Assembly: GCF_905147045.1 (NCBI RefSeq)
Contig: NC_065897.1
Span: forward strand, 11,919,001-11,983,000
Direction: 5' to 3'
Source of the DNA: Nymphalis io
Taxonomy: Eukaryota; Arthropoda; Insecta; Lepidoptera; Nymphalidae
Length of the DNA stretch: 64,000 nt
Both the position numbers and the translations under genes were made by a program. Below, piece after piece: positions 1-9,588 of the stretch (position 1 is its first letter; each line of letters begins with the position of its first letter). The notes under the pieces were generated by a model. That model was not told the origin of the DNA and made no database searches. It saw only the letters and a list, made by a program, of their open reading frames with translations.

Positions 1-1320
1 CCATAGCACAGGTTCCTGAGAAGTGAAATTGTGAAGCTGCTAAGTTTAGTACATAACACTCCCAGTATTTTTGGCTACCAAAGTTTATGTTGCTACATTC
101 TTTGACATTTAAATCGATTACTTCAGATTTAATTCTTCTTAAATATGTTGTACCGGTGACTTTTGTAAAGTCTTTAATGCATTTGGCAAATTTCTTTAAG
201 TCAACCTTGTTAGAAAAATAGCCAGTGTTTATTATTGGTCCGTCTTCGGGATTTTTACTTTTAAGTCTAACTGTTCCACTTGATTTAGGGTGAAGGAAAG
301 ATACCAACGCAAACAGAATGTCTCCTTGTGTAGCAGAGTTGGTCATAGCAATACATATTTCATTATTCCAATCGAATATTTCGGAACACATCAATGCCGG
401 CAGTAATGAACCGCTCGGTAGAGGAAACCCCGTAATTTGGTAATCTGGAAACGATTGGTTCTTGTCCAATGCCACGAAACCCATGACAGTTGGAACGGGA
501 AATTTATCTGCATGTTTTAAAACATTAAAGTTTTCAATGAAAAATGTTGAATTGTTACCACCGGATAATATTATAGGCACTAACATATGATCTTGCAAGT
601 TCACGCCAACATTGGGCACATTTACAAGCGTTTCAATACCAACTTTTTCTAAATGTTCTTTTGCACCGATTCCTGATAACATTAATAATTTTGGACTGTT
701 TAAAGAACCAGCCGATATAATTATTTCTTGTTTTGCGTATATATATTTTTTATCTCCAGTATCATTTACTTCTACACCAATGGCTCTTTTATTTTTATCG
801 AAAATTATTTTCGTAGCGATGGTATTCTTAAGCAAATATAAATTTTGTCTTTTCATGATTGGCTTGATGAAAGTTAAAGCAGTGCTTTGACGTCGGTGGT
901 TGTAAATTGAGAAACTTGGCGTTGAAAAACCGAGTTGGTTGAAGTCATTTGTGTCGTCTAAAATGTCATAACCATTTTCTTTGAATGCATTTAAGTATGA
1001 CTCGGTTTCCCGTTCCCATAATGGTCGTGTTATACCGAGGTAACCTCGGGGTTCGTTTACGGAGACGCTCTTTTCGAAATATTCGATAACAGTGTTCCAA
1101 TCCCAGCCTAGATTTCCTCTTTCCACCCAATTTTGGTAGTCCACTTTATTTCCTTTTATATAATACATGTAATTGACATTGCTCGATCCTCCCAGCATTT
1201 TCCCTTGGATGGCGTGAAATTTGTGCAACTTATGTGCATGACCGGAAGAGCCATCGTTAACCGTGTAGTAATTCCAATCGGGAAACGTTGAACCCAATAA
1301 CACAGATATTCCTGGGATCT
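1..1320 (-). CDS. GMC oxidoreductase exon 3 (partial, runs off window)
   Basis: 440 codons open from acceptor ..TTAATTTCAG to base 1 with no stop. Contains both GMC signatures and, at the edge, the FHFSGTCAMG segment. No frameshift or stop is seen, so the gene looks functional. Confidence 0.92.
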
Positions 1321-4300
1321 GAAATTAAGTAAAATTTTCAAATTACGATAATATATAGATAGATCGTTTTTATTAATAGCACTTTCTCTGTGGGGAATCT
1401 TTCTTATGTAAGAGATATATCACGTATAAATTGATGACGTCAAATTTTAAGTTGTGTCCTTGTGTGTCTGGATATAAAATGCCAGATGTCAGTAAATGTT
1501 AGTAAATTTAAGTATATGAATATGATATTTCAAAAAATTAACCAAATTATAAGGTTCGTGCAGAGACGGAGAAAGAATATATTTCACTGCCCCTCTCTTT
1601 TCCATGGGTGTCGTAAGAGGCGACTAAGGGATATCCGAGCGACCATCTGCTCATCTGGTAGTAGGATGCTAAGCATCCGCCTGGCTTGTTACCACCGTAA
1701 GCATGGTGAAAAACTCGTGAAGTGGCTCTCGAGCATTGCCGCGATAGGTGGTCCAGCGGAGACGGTTGTTGAACCAATGCCGGGGGAAACAGTATTGACC
1801 TTTCGGACAGGGAGACCCGGGTAAACGGCTGTTCCGCTGGCCGCCCGTGGCAGAGTACAGGGGCCCGAGCGTGCCTAACCAGCTCGCGAGGCTGCCCCAC
1901 CAGGCCACGCATAGTCTCAGGGTGGACCGTCGTGCCGGTTGGTGACCAGAAGGTGGGGTCCCGGCGGCTACTTCCGGGAGGGTTCGGGAATGCTTCCGTC
2001 CGGAGGATCAGTGTATTTTCCCCTTTTGGCAACCACTTGGGGAACACGCCTCCATACTTTGCCCATCCCTATCGTGGCAATACGTCGCTCGCTTCACGTC
2101 TCTTTTAACGAGGCGTGAAGAGGCATCTTGCGGGCCGGCAAGGCGGGGACAGTCCAGAACATTCTTCCCGACTGTACTGGCCGTCGTCGCGTTTGGACTC
2201 TACTACCACTTACCATCAGGTGGAGTAGAGCTATTTGCCATCCCGGCGCATATAAAAAAAGGAAGTTCTCTAAATTATGGTAAATAAAGAAATTTTAAAA
2301 TATATATTATAATCAATATCGCTTTCTGATATTTTACGATAGTGTTATGCGGTGCATTTTAGTTTGCTCTTACAGAATGGGCATCGTGTTACGGTTAACG
2401 CATAAAGATAGAATTATTCATGCTTTTAATTTTGGGAATGTTTATTGGCCAGAAATATAACTTTATACATTTTATTTTTAGCACAGAAAGGTTCTGATGT
2501 GAATACTTACTTCTGATATAAGTGGAGGGTCACCTCCGGCCTCAATGAGAAGCACGCTCCTGTTAACTTCGGTAAGTCGGTTGGCGACCACGCAACCAGC
2601 TGATCCTCCGCCCACAATCACGAAATCGAAACTTTGGCCGTCTAAAACATTTTTATAATACTAGATTCCAGCCGCGGCTTTGCCCGCACATTAGGGTTGG
2701 GCACTTATGTACACCTAACAACGTGTTATTTGTTTTTTTTATTTTTATAAAAAAGCTATTATAAAATAACAAATAAACTTTATTCAAACATGCTCAGGAC
2801 TTTTAACTCGACATTTTAAAAATTATAAATAAATTTGAAGATATTGTTTGTTCGGATGTACATTTTACCGAAAAGAGCGTGCAAGAAACTCAGTAGTTAC
2901 CTACTCTTTTTAATAAGTCAAATACAAGTAATTATTATATACAATTAAATTATAAAAAAAGAATTACGTTCTCAAATATGGGAGCACCTAGGAAAGTAAG
3001 AGAGCCGAGGTGGCCTAGTGGTTAGAACGCGTGAATCTTAACCGATGATCGTGGGTTCAAAACCGGGTAAGCACCGCTGAATTTTCATGTGCTTACTGTG
3101 TCTATAATTCATCTCGTGTTTGACGGTGAAGGAAAACATCGTGAGGAAACCTGCACGTGTCTAATGTCATTGAAATTCTGCCACATGTGTATTCTACCAA
3201 CCCGCATTGGAGTAGCGTGGTGGAAAAAGCTCCAAACCTTCTTCTCAAAAAGGGAAAGGAGGCCTTAGCCCAGCAGTGGGACATTAACTGGCTGTTACTG
3301 TACTGTACTGTACTGTAAATTATAAATTTATCCTGTGATCAACTCGAATCAACGAAAACGTCATATACATATTTATTTATATTTAATATTTAAATTGTTA
3401 TTGAAATATTAACTAGTAAATTGTTCATTTACTAATTTACAAATGATTATTATAATGCGAAAATAACTATCTGACACGCTGTAACCCCTCATTGTTGATC
3501 ACTTCGATGAGCTTCAAACGACTTAAATGGTTACTTTGAGTATGGTACTGTTAATATTGAGTTTGTGCGTAGCCTACATTAAAATTAAATTGTCTCAAAA
3601 GATGCTTCACAATTGAAGACATGAGCTTATGAAGGTGATAAGTCACAAGCTTTTTTTATAGTAACGAGCATCAAAAGTCTGCTATTTTGTGAATATTTGA
3701 ACATATGCAGTTTTGAGATACAAATACTATATTATGTGATAGATAGTGTTGTAATATTTTATATTATTTATGGAAAAAAAATAAACCTTACAATAAATAG
3801 GAATATAAAACCTTATTCCGTCGAGTCATGTAATCAGTAAACTCAGATTTAATAAAAGTAATAAATATAAATAAGTAACATTTTTTTAGACGTATGAAAA
3901 TCATAAGGAAATACATGTAGGAAAAGGAACACATGAGTAACGCCTTCAATTATGACATAAAATAACAATAAAAAAACTTCACACATATACCTATCACTAG
4001 TCTACAAATTTAAATGAAAAATGTTTTTATTTCCAAGCAGCTGTCTCGTACATCCAATGATTAAACTCATTCAAAGTAATAGAGAGATTAACTTTACATT
4101 GGGTATGTGTTAGTTGCAGTTGGTTCAAATCAATACTAAATTGTTTTCAACGAGACAAATCTTATATGAGAGACGGAAGTGAATTAAATATGCTAAATGG
4201 AAAAATATTCTAAGCTTTATATCTACTAGTTTTTTTATCAAAACCGCTTATTTTAAGATACACCGAACTCACGGACAGCACATCTGTCGAGATATGTTAG

Positions 4301-4799
4301 TTTAAAGGAAAAATATAACATTACAATAGAATTGTTCCTAAATACTTAAACGAAACGAAGTTATCTGCTTTTTTTTCTTTATTTCTAGTTTAAGCCGTGT
4401 ATTGGTATATATTACATTACGACCACAACCTTGTCAAATTTAAGGGTTGAGTCTTACGAAATACCTATATTAAGAAACCATGTAAAATGCGTTTTTAGTA
4501 TTGTTATTGCTCTTGCTTGTAAAAAATAAGGGAAAAGAATAATCAAAGAAGCTCATGCCTGTTAAGACGAATTTAAAAAAAAAACTATTGTTCCAAATAT
4601 AGATGAAAACAAAAAATACGTTACACTGATTTTTCATAGTACGTTATATTTATTGAATAAAAAACTTACCTAATACATTCGCATGTTCCGGGTAATGCTG
4701 AGGAAACAGAATTGATGTTATCACGATGACAAAAATTTGTATAAACCTTAGGACTGGCACCAAGATTATTACTTGGAAGTAACTCCAAAGATGCCACAT
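1..4799 (-). CDS. GMC oxidoreductase (glucose dehydrogenase / ecdysone oxidase-like), 3' end cut by window
   Basis: Flavin (FAD)-dependent oxidoreductase of the glucose-methanol-choline family. Three exons join in frame: 4799-4670, 2641-2511 and 1320-1 (527 codons, then the window ends). The first exon encodes a strongly hydrophobic N-terminus (signal peptide or anchor). Exon 2 carries the FAD dinucleotide fold GGGSAG (residues 54-59) followed by LLIEAGG. Exon 3 has the first GMC signature GKMLGGSSNVNYMYY (from residue 126), the second signature GSLNSPKLLMLSGIG (291-305), and near the edge FHFSGTCAMG, which contains the family's active-site His. Family members are about 600 residues, so roughly 70 are missing. 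The AGGDPP-type sequence and the order's many paralogues fit an ecdysone oxidase-like member, but substrate (sugar, steroid or other alcohol) cannot be read from sequence. Introns are loaded with repeats. The family is certain; the subfamily is a guess. Confidence 0.9.
1540..2266 (+). mobile_element. Internally deleted LINE-like or non-autonomous element with RTE-type 5' end, in GMC intron 2
   Basis: GC-rich block in an AT-rich intron, ending ATATAAAAAAA at about 2250-2260. Near its 5' end, 1605-1625 is identical to the reverse complement of 35344-35364 in the RTE LINE (core GTGTCGTAAGAGGCGACT). Its last 70 bases recur at 43313-43396. The 18-base CCACTTACCATCAGGTGG at 2206-2223 is also the tail motif of repeat family B. 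Open frames across it (e.g. 1547-2047 minus) match no known protein. Confidence 0.65.
2511..2641 (-). CDS. GMC oxidoreductase exon 2 (FAD-binding fold)
   Basis: Acceptor ..TTTTAG, donor GTAAGT. Encodes DGQSFDFVIVGGGSAGCVV and LLIEAGGDPPLISE, the beta-alpha-beta FAD site. It enters in phase 1 and leaves in phase 0, matching both neighbours. Confidence 0.92.
2656..2722 (+). repeat. Remnant of old repeat with TTTGCCCGC motif
   Basis: Short sequence ACTAGATTCC..GCGGCTTTGCCCGCAC just outside exon 2 of the GMC gene. The same kind of sequence recurs near 8320, 46311, 54265 and 56408. Family not identified. Confidence 0.4.
2723..3001. other. AT-rich intron sequence, nothing recognised
   Basis: Part of GMC intron 1. 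Low complexity and A/T runs; no exon, ORF or clear element boundary. Confidence 0.5.
3002..3316 (+). mobile_element. SINE family A, full-length copy
   Basis: tRNA-derived SINE. The head GCCGAGGTGGCCTAGTGGTT has a Pol III A-box-like part, and GTGGGTTCAAAACC is the B box. The body has the family landmarks CATCGTGAGGAAACC and CCCAGCAGTGGGACATTAAC, and it ends in repeated TACTG. This is the best-preserved plus-strand copy here. The name Metulj-like is from memory and unverified. Confidence 0.85.
3317..4080. other. AT-rich GMC intron 1, no gene seen
   Basis: Very AT-rich; no conserved ORF, no SINE landmarks. Confidence 0.5.
4081..4256. repeat. Direct repeat, copy 1 (GMC intron 1)
   Basis: About 165 bases nearly identical to 4903-5067 in the same orientation, sharing for example ATTGTTTTCAACGAGACAAA. 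The two copies bracket exon 1 of the GMC gene. Confidence 0.85.
4670..4799 (-). CDS. GMC oxidoreductase exon 1 (start codon, hydrophobic leader)
   Basis: ATG at 4799-4797; 43 codons plus one base, ending TTA-G before donor GTAAGT. The leader begins MWHLWSYFQV and is hydrophobic to about residue 33, then FPQHYPEHANV. Phase 1 matches the two leading bases of exon 2. The start was chosen because it is the in-frame ATG before the hydrophobic stretch. It could be a cleaved signal peptide or a membrane anchor. Confidence 0.8.
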
Positions 4800-4902
4800 T
4801 ATATACACGAATAAAATATGTATCCGACTTCTATTAGTGTAGTGATAGCCAATTTGTATTGTACACTAGGAATTTTAATATTTATAAATAGTTGGTAAAA
4901 TA

Positions 4903-5067
4903 AATTAACTTTACTTTGGATCAGTGTTATTTGTAGTTGGTTCAAAGCAATACTAAATTGTTTTCAACGAGACAAATCTTATAAGAGACGGAAGTGAATT
5001 AAATATGCTAAATGCAAAAATATTCTAAGCATTATATCTACCTTTTTTTATCAAAACCGGTTATTAT
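4903..5067. repeat. Direct repeat, copy 2 (upstream of GMC start codon)
   Basis: Partner of 4081-4256, beginning about 100 bases before the GMC ATG, where promoter and 5' UTR should lie. It differs from copy 1 by a few substitutions and small gaps. Its outer end stops close to a SINE C insertion. Confidence 0.85.
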
Positions 5068-5077
5068 TATGCAAGCA

Positions 5078-5310
5078 AGTTCATTGATCTAGTGCCTAGA
5101 TATAAGGCCGCAGATCCCAAGATGGCTTTTTCTGTCGTTAAATTGTAATGAGCAGTCCGGAGGGAGTTGGAAGTATGTGTTTTATCGTGCCTCGTAAAGC
5201 ACGTACAGTCGTTGGTCCTGCGCCTGAACTGTTTCCGGTCGTGTCGTCCCATCGTATTATGAGAGTGAGGGAATAGAGAGTGCATCTCTGTATGATCACT
5301 GCATATATAC
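5078..5310 (+). mobile_element. SINE family C copy, internally deleted
   Basis: tRNA-like head GATCTAGTGCCTAGATATAA followed by the family landmarks GCACGTACAGTCGTTGGTCC and GGAATAGAGAGTGC. The B-box part seen at 13400-13470 is missing. Confidence 0.7.
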
Positions 5311-5335
5311 CTACCAGTGACGTCATTGTGTTATT

Positions 5336-5528
5336 CTTTTTTATTTTTTTATAGTATAGGTAGGTTGACGAGCATATGGGCTACCTGATGGTAATTGGTC
5401 ACCAACGCCCATAGACATTGGCATTGGAAGAGATGTTAACCATCGCTTATATCGCCAATGCGCCACTAACCTTGGGAATTAAGATTTTATGTACCTTGTG
5501 CCTTTAATTATACTGTAATTATTAATGG
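5336..5528 (-). repeat. Family B repeat, partial copy
   Basis: Poly-T, then the family B tail and body in reverse (GGGCTACCTGATGGTAATTGG, CGCCACTAACCTTGGGAA). The head is missing. It lies directly beside the SINE C copy. Confidence 0.8.
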
Positions 5529-6085
5529 GAATTAGAATAAACATTTACCATAATAGATAGATCATAACATTGTATGACCGCAATCCTCAGCAAAGTCAGT
5601 GACCATCTATCAGTGAAGATCACAGTAACCATTTTTATTGTTCTAATATTATTATTACAAAGAGCATCTAATCCAATTGATATAGAATTTTCATTTCCAT
5701 TATAGTTTCGTAACTAAAGTGTTAAATATTTTAGGAGATACTGCTAAAAGGCCGACGTAGATGCATTCAAAACTAGATTTTATTTACACAAACAGGCACA
5801 TTAACCTACAAAAAGAAAAATCATATAATAACAAATTGCTAATTAAATACTATGTAAATTATCAAAAAAAACCCTAATGGGTAGGTATAATATATATATT
5901 ACATTTAATACAAATTAAATTATCTTATGCAGCTTAAGGTTAGTCAAGCAGGTTTTGTAGGTCGACTAATCAGGTAAATTTATTTGTTGTACAAACTTAG
6001 ATGTCGCATGGACTAAAAATATGCTTAAATGATGTTTGTTGAAATATAAAGCGTAATAATATTTGTTTTATTTTGAGTACAATTT
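5529..6085. other. AT-rich intergenic sequence, nothing recognised
   Basis: Between the GMC gene and the Helitron remnant. No ORF with family similarity. Confidence 0.45.
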
Positions 6086-7471
6086 TCTAATATATAAAAA
6101 TCTCGTGTCACGATGTTTATGGTCGAACTCCTCCGAAATGGCCGACCGATTTGTATGAAATTTGTTATGTATATTTTGGAGGTATGAGAATCGGTCGTAA
6201 AGTATATTTCATACCACTAGGTGTTAAGGGTCCCCCCTATCCAAATTTTTTTTCTATTTTTTTTATTTTGTATTTTATTTAGATTTAGCGTCAAAAAATA
6301 TAGATCCATAATCCTAACACATCATCCCATTTTGTAATCACGATTTTAGTATTTTTGTATGAACAATATCAAAATAATTACTTATAGTGAACCTCATCGA
6401 ACTTTCGTCTACGTCATTCACGAGAAGCGTCGCGTAATTTTGACATTTCTAAATTTGCAAAATATTTAACGATTTATTTCATTGATAAGAAATATAAACG
6501 TGTTTTATGATATTGAAAAGGTTGGTAAAATAGTAAAAGATCAAATACATTATCGGTATACCGTTTTTATCAGTAAATACAACAATTTGGTCTATTTGTG
6601 TGCGTGTTACAGTGAAAAATGCCAGCAAGACGCAAGGGGAGCCCCCTTTTTTTGGCCATTTGGGCCGTCGAACTAATAAAGCATCAAGCATGCGTAATAA
6701 TAGAGCAGAAAGAACAGACGAACAAATCCAACTAAATAACGAAAATGTGCGTGTGAGCATGTCACCATTTAACGGTTTGCTCATCGGTACGTATCCAGTA
6801 GCAAGGCTGTTCCTGAAGTTCATTCGCACACGATAAAATATCGCAATTCGCAAAGGACTTCTTCCCTCCCCGCGTCTCTTCTTCCCCATCCGTACATTTT
6901 TTTTGCTATCGTTTAAATTTACACGGGACTTATATCGTGTCTGTGTGATGACTTATGTCGTGTCGTGTCGTCGCAATTTTATGGAGGAAAATTAAGTTAC
7001 TCAGAGAAATGATAGTATAATCATATGCTCAGCGTCAAAAATTACCATTATTTATCAAGCTATATAACACTAACAATATTTAATTTATATTAGGCTCTGT
7101 TTTGATTGTTTGAAACTTTTAAAGACATTTTTGATGTTTAATTTATTGTTAAAGACTATGTTTGTTTATGTAGTTTGTGTGAAATTAATCATTTTGAGTT
7201 GTGTAAAATATTAAACTATATTTCAAAAAATATTTAGCAGTAATTCAATTTGTCTTTTTAATAGAAATTGTTAGTTGCTAATAAGTGAATCGATTGAAAG
7301 GCAATAAAAAGACGCGGTTGCCTCACTGGAATTATAAAAGCATTAATTTAAATTAATATCTTAGGAGTTACGGCAAAATGAAATTCTCGCGCAAGAAGAA
7401 AAATTATGGTGATGGCCAACGATGCGGCAGCGAAATAGCCAGCGCAAAGGTAATGTTCTATTCGTATGTAC

Positions 7472-7655
7472 TATGTTTACCCCATATTATGCCGCCAAAC
7501 AGCAATATTTAATACTGTTGTGTTCCGGCTTAAAGTTCGATGGAGCCATTGTAACCACAGGCACAAAGAACAATTTAGTTCCCAAGGTTGGTGGCGCATT
7601 CGCGATGTATGGTTAATATTTTTATAGTGCCAATGTATATGGGTGGGGGTGACCA
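7472..7655 (+). repeat. Family B repeat inside the Helitron
   Basis: Body landmarks GCCAAACAGCAATA, GTTGTGTTCCGGCTT and TTCCCAAGGTTGGTGGCGCA; head and A-tail are decayed. Either a later insertion or a captured fragment. Confidence 0.7.
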
Positions 7656-7699
7656 ATGTTATAAAGAAAACAAATAACGGACCACCTTTCTCAAAAGTT

Positions 7700-8016
7700 C
7701 TGTCTCATAATGTGGGACGAATGTACAATGAGCCACCACTCACACAAAATCCGTAAACATAACCTAATAAAACAATAATAAATAAACGCCTGAAAAAATT
7801 CGCAGGGTGGTGCTTTATGCTTGTATAATGACAATCAATAAGTCGCAAGGCCAAACGATGTCCGTCTGTGGCTTAGATTTGGGCACACCATGTTTATCAC
7901 ACAGACAAGTACCTATACGTGGCATGTTCTCGGGGAGCAAACCATCGAGCTTATTTGTGGTGGCTAAAGACAATCTGACAAAAAATATCGTACACTCAAT
8001 TGTTCTTCGAAATTAA
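7700..8016 (+). pseudogene. Helitron helicase (Pif1-type) remnant
   Basis: Two pieces of the helicase in different contexts: WDECTM (motif II region) and then, after loss of the middle, TINKSQGQTMSVCGLDL and KPSSLFV..KNIVHSI at the C-terminus. The sequence between is missing, so no functional enzyme can be made. Confidence 0.75.
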
Positions 8017-8298
8017 CTGCTTTAGGATAAAAATATATTACTTTTTTACTTTACGTTTAACTATTAATCAAACAATGAATATGTCCATTATATTTATGAA
8101 ATACATTGAATTGAGAAAATTAATGGTTGGTGTTTTTTTGTTGTTGTTGGCGGTTATCGTCTACAGCGCTCCTTTCCTTTTTCTGCCATAGATCCAATCC
8201 CCACACACTTGCAATGAATTCGTTACTTTTTATTTAAAAACCAAAATATTCAGTAGATATAATTTATATGGAAGAACAACGTTTGCCGGGTCAGCTAG

Positions 8299-9080
8299 TA
8301 TTATTATATATTATAAAAACTACCCAGGCGACCAAGCTTTGCCCGGCTTATTAATATTATCAGATTAATGATTACAACTACAATAATACAATTTACTCGT
8401 AATCACATAATACCTACGTTGAAGATAACTAACCTTGTGGTTCGGTTGAGTGAAAAAAAATATCCTCAATCAACCAACATACCAGTATTTCCAAAGAGAG
8501 TTGGTGTGAGGCAGAATTCGTAAGCTTGGCATATATTTATGTCATTTATACATTGCGCCGACTTTATATTAACACGACAAGGGTAAGAAATATACAAAAC
8601 CAAAAAAAGTAATTTTTATAGGTGTAGATTTGTTTGACTGCAACATATGTAAACCCACATATACTGGAGTATATTTATATTCATTTGCATTTTATTCGAG
8701 ACGGTAGTTTAAAACATTCTTCTTTAAATAAAGATATAATTGAATGCGTCAATTGAATGCATTTCTTTATATACATTTTAAAGAGTGGAGTTTGTTTAAT
8801 TTCATATATTTTGATAAAATTATATAAAATTACATAAACTATAAGTGTAAGTTGTGTAATTATGAATTACATGTAAACCTTTGATTTAAAATTTGGCAGT
8901 TCTTTGCGATAAAAAATACTGATACTAGGCGCGGATGTACGGTGCAATACGTTTGCTTCTTTCAAGAATAATGAAATATGAAACAAAAAACTCAAACATG
9001 ACGTTTGACGTTCAAAATAGTGCTCGTAGATTTTTGTAATTAAAATTACTTCTAAACTTATAAGTTAAACTGCAGTCGGT
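8299..9080. other. Upstream region of the helicase gene
   Basis: Begins with a remnant of the old TTTGCCCGG repeat (about 8320-8365); the rest is AT-rich. The promoter of the plus-strand helicase gene must lie here. Repeated TGACGTTTGACG-like bases at 8999-9012 are near the start, but no element can be assigned. Confidence 0.45.
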
Positions 9081-9588
9081 ATGTCTAAATTACGGCAACT
9101 TTTAAAACTCTCTTATTGTCGGTATTATAGTGTCCAGGCAAAGAAAAAGCTACCTATTATATCATGTAAACGAACAGAGTTTAATCATTACGAGGGCCAA
9201 AGTTATAGCAAGTTTGAAGGTGTAAAACTTGCTTCACAGGGTTGGTTGCATGCGAAATCAAAAAATGATTATTTTACTATTTATGGAAATGCTAATAAAA
9301 AAGAAGAAAAAGAGGTTTACAAAAAGAGTTTCGAAGAGATTGGACTATGTGAGGAATTAAGAGAGGTTATGTTGCGCCTAGGTTACTCTTTACCCACTGC
9401 TATCCAGGCTAAGTCGTTTCCATCTATTATACAAGGGTATAATACAGTAATGACAGCTGAAACTGGTTGTGGAAAGACTTTAGCATACTTGTTACCAGTA
9501 TTTCAGCACATATTGCAATGGAAGGCTCATGTTCCGGAAGAGTTTAATAGTCCTATGGCCGTGATCATAACACCAAGTAGAGAATTAG
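9081..9588 (+). CDS. DDX28: DDX28-like exon 1 (start, Q motif, Walker A)
   Basis: 169 codons plus one base; donor GTAAAG after ..CCAAGTAGAGAATTAG. The first in-frame ATG was chosen because it gives the basic presequence-like N-terminus. Confidence 0.9.

Larger units (their letters stand above)
6086..8298 (+). mobile_element. Decayed Helitron (rolling-circle transposon)
   Basis: The start resembles lepidopteran Helitron ends (TCTAATATATAAAAATCTCG) and the end is ..CCGGGTCAGCTAG, fitting the CTRR rule. The coding part is broken. An N-terminal remnant lies near 6619-6830. A Pif1-helicase Walker B-like segment, CLIMWDECTM, is at about 7700-7735. The helicase C-terminus with TINKSQGQTMSVCGLDL is at 7807-8016. 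The Rep nuclease and most of the helicase are missing. A family B repeat sits inside (7472-7655). Ends were set by eye. Confidence 0.75.

Noticed and set aside
1547..2047. 166-codon open frame on the minus strand
   Set aside because: Lies in the GC-rich repeat at 1540-2266, antisense to its A-tail; no protein family recognised.
3002..3075. tRNA gene
   Set aside because: The tRNA-like heads here and in the other family A and C copies belong to SINEs; they are followed by the SINE body and do not fold as a clear full tRNA.
7310..7420. Extra coding piece of the Helitron
   Set aside because: Scattered Arg/Lys-rich codons but no motif strong enough to claim homology.
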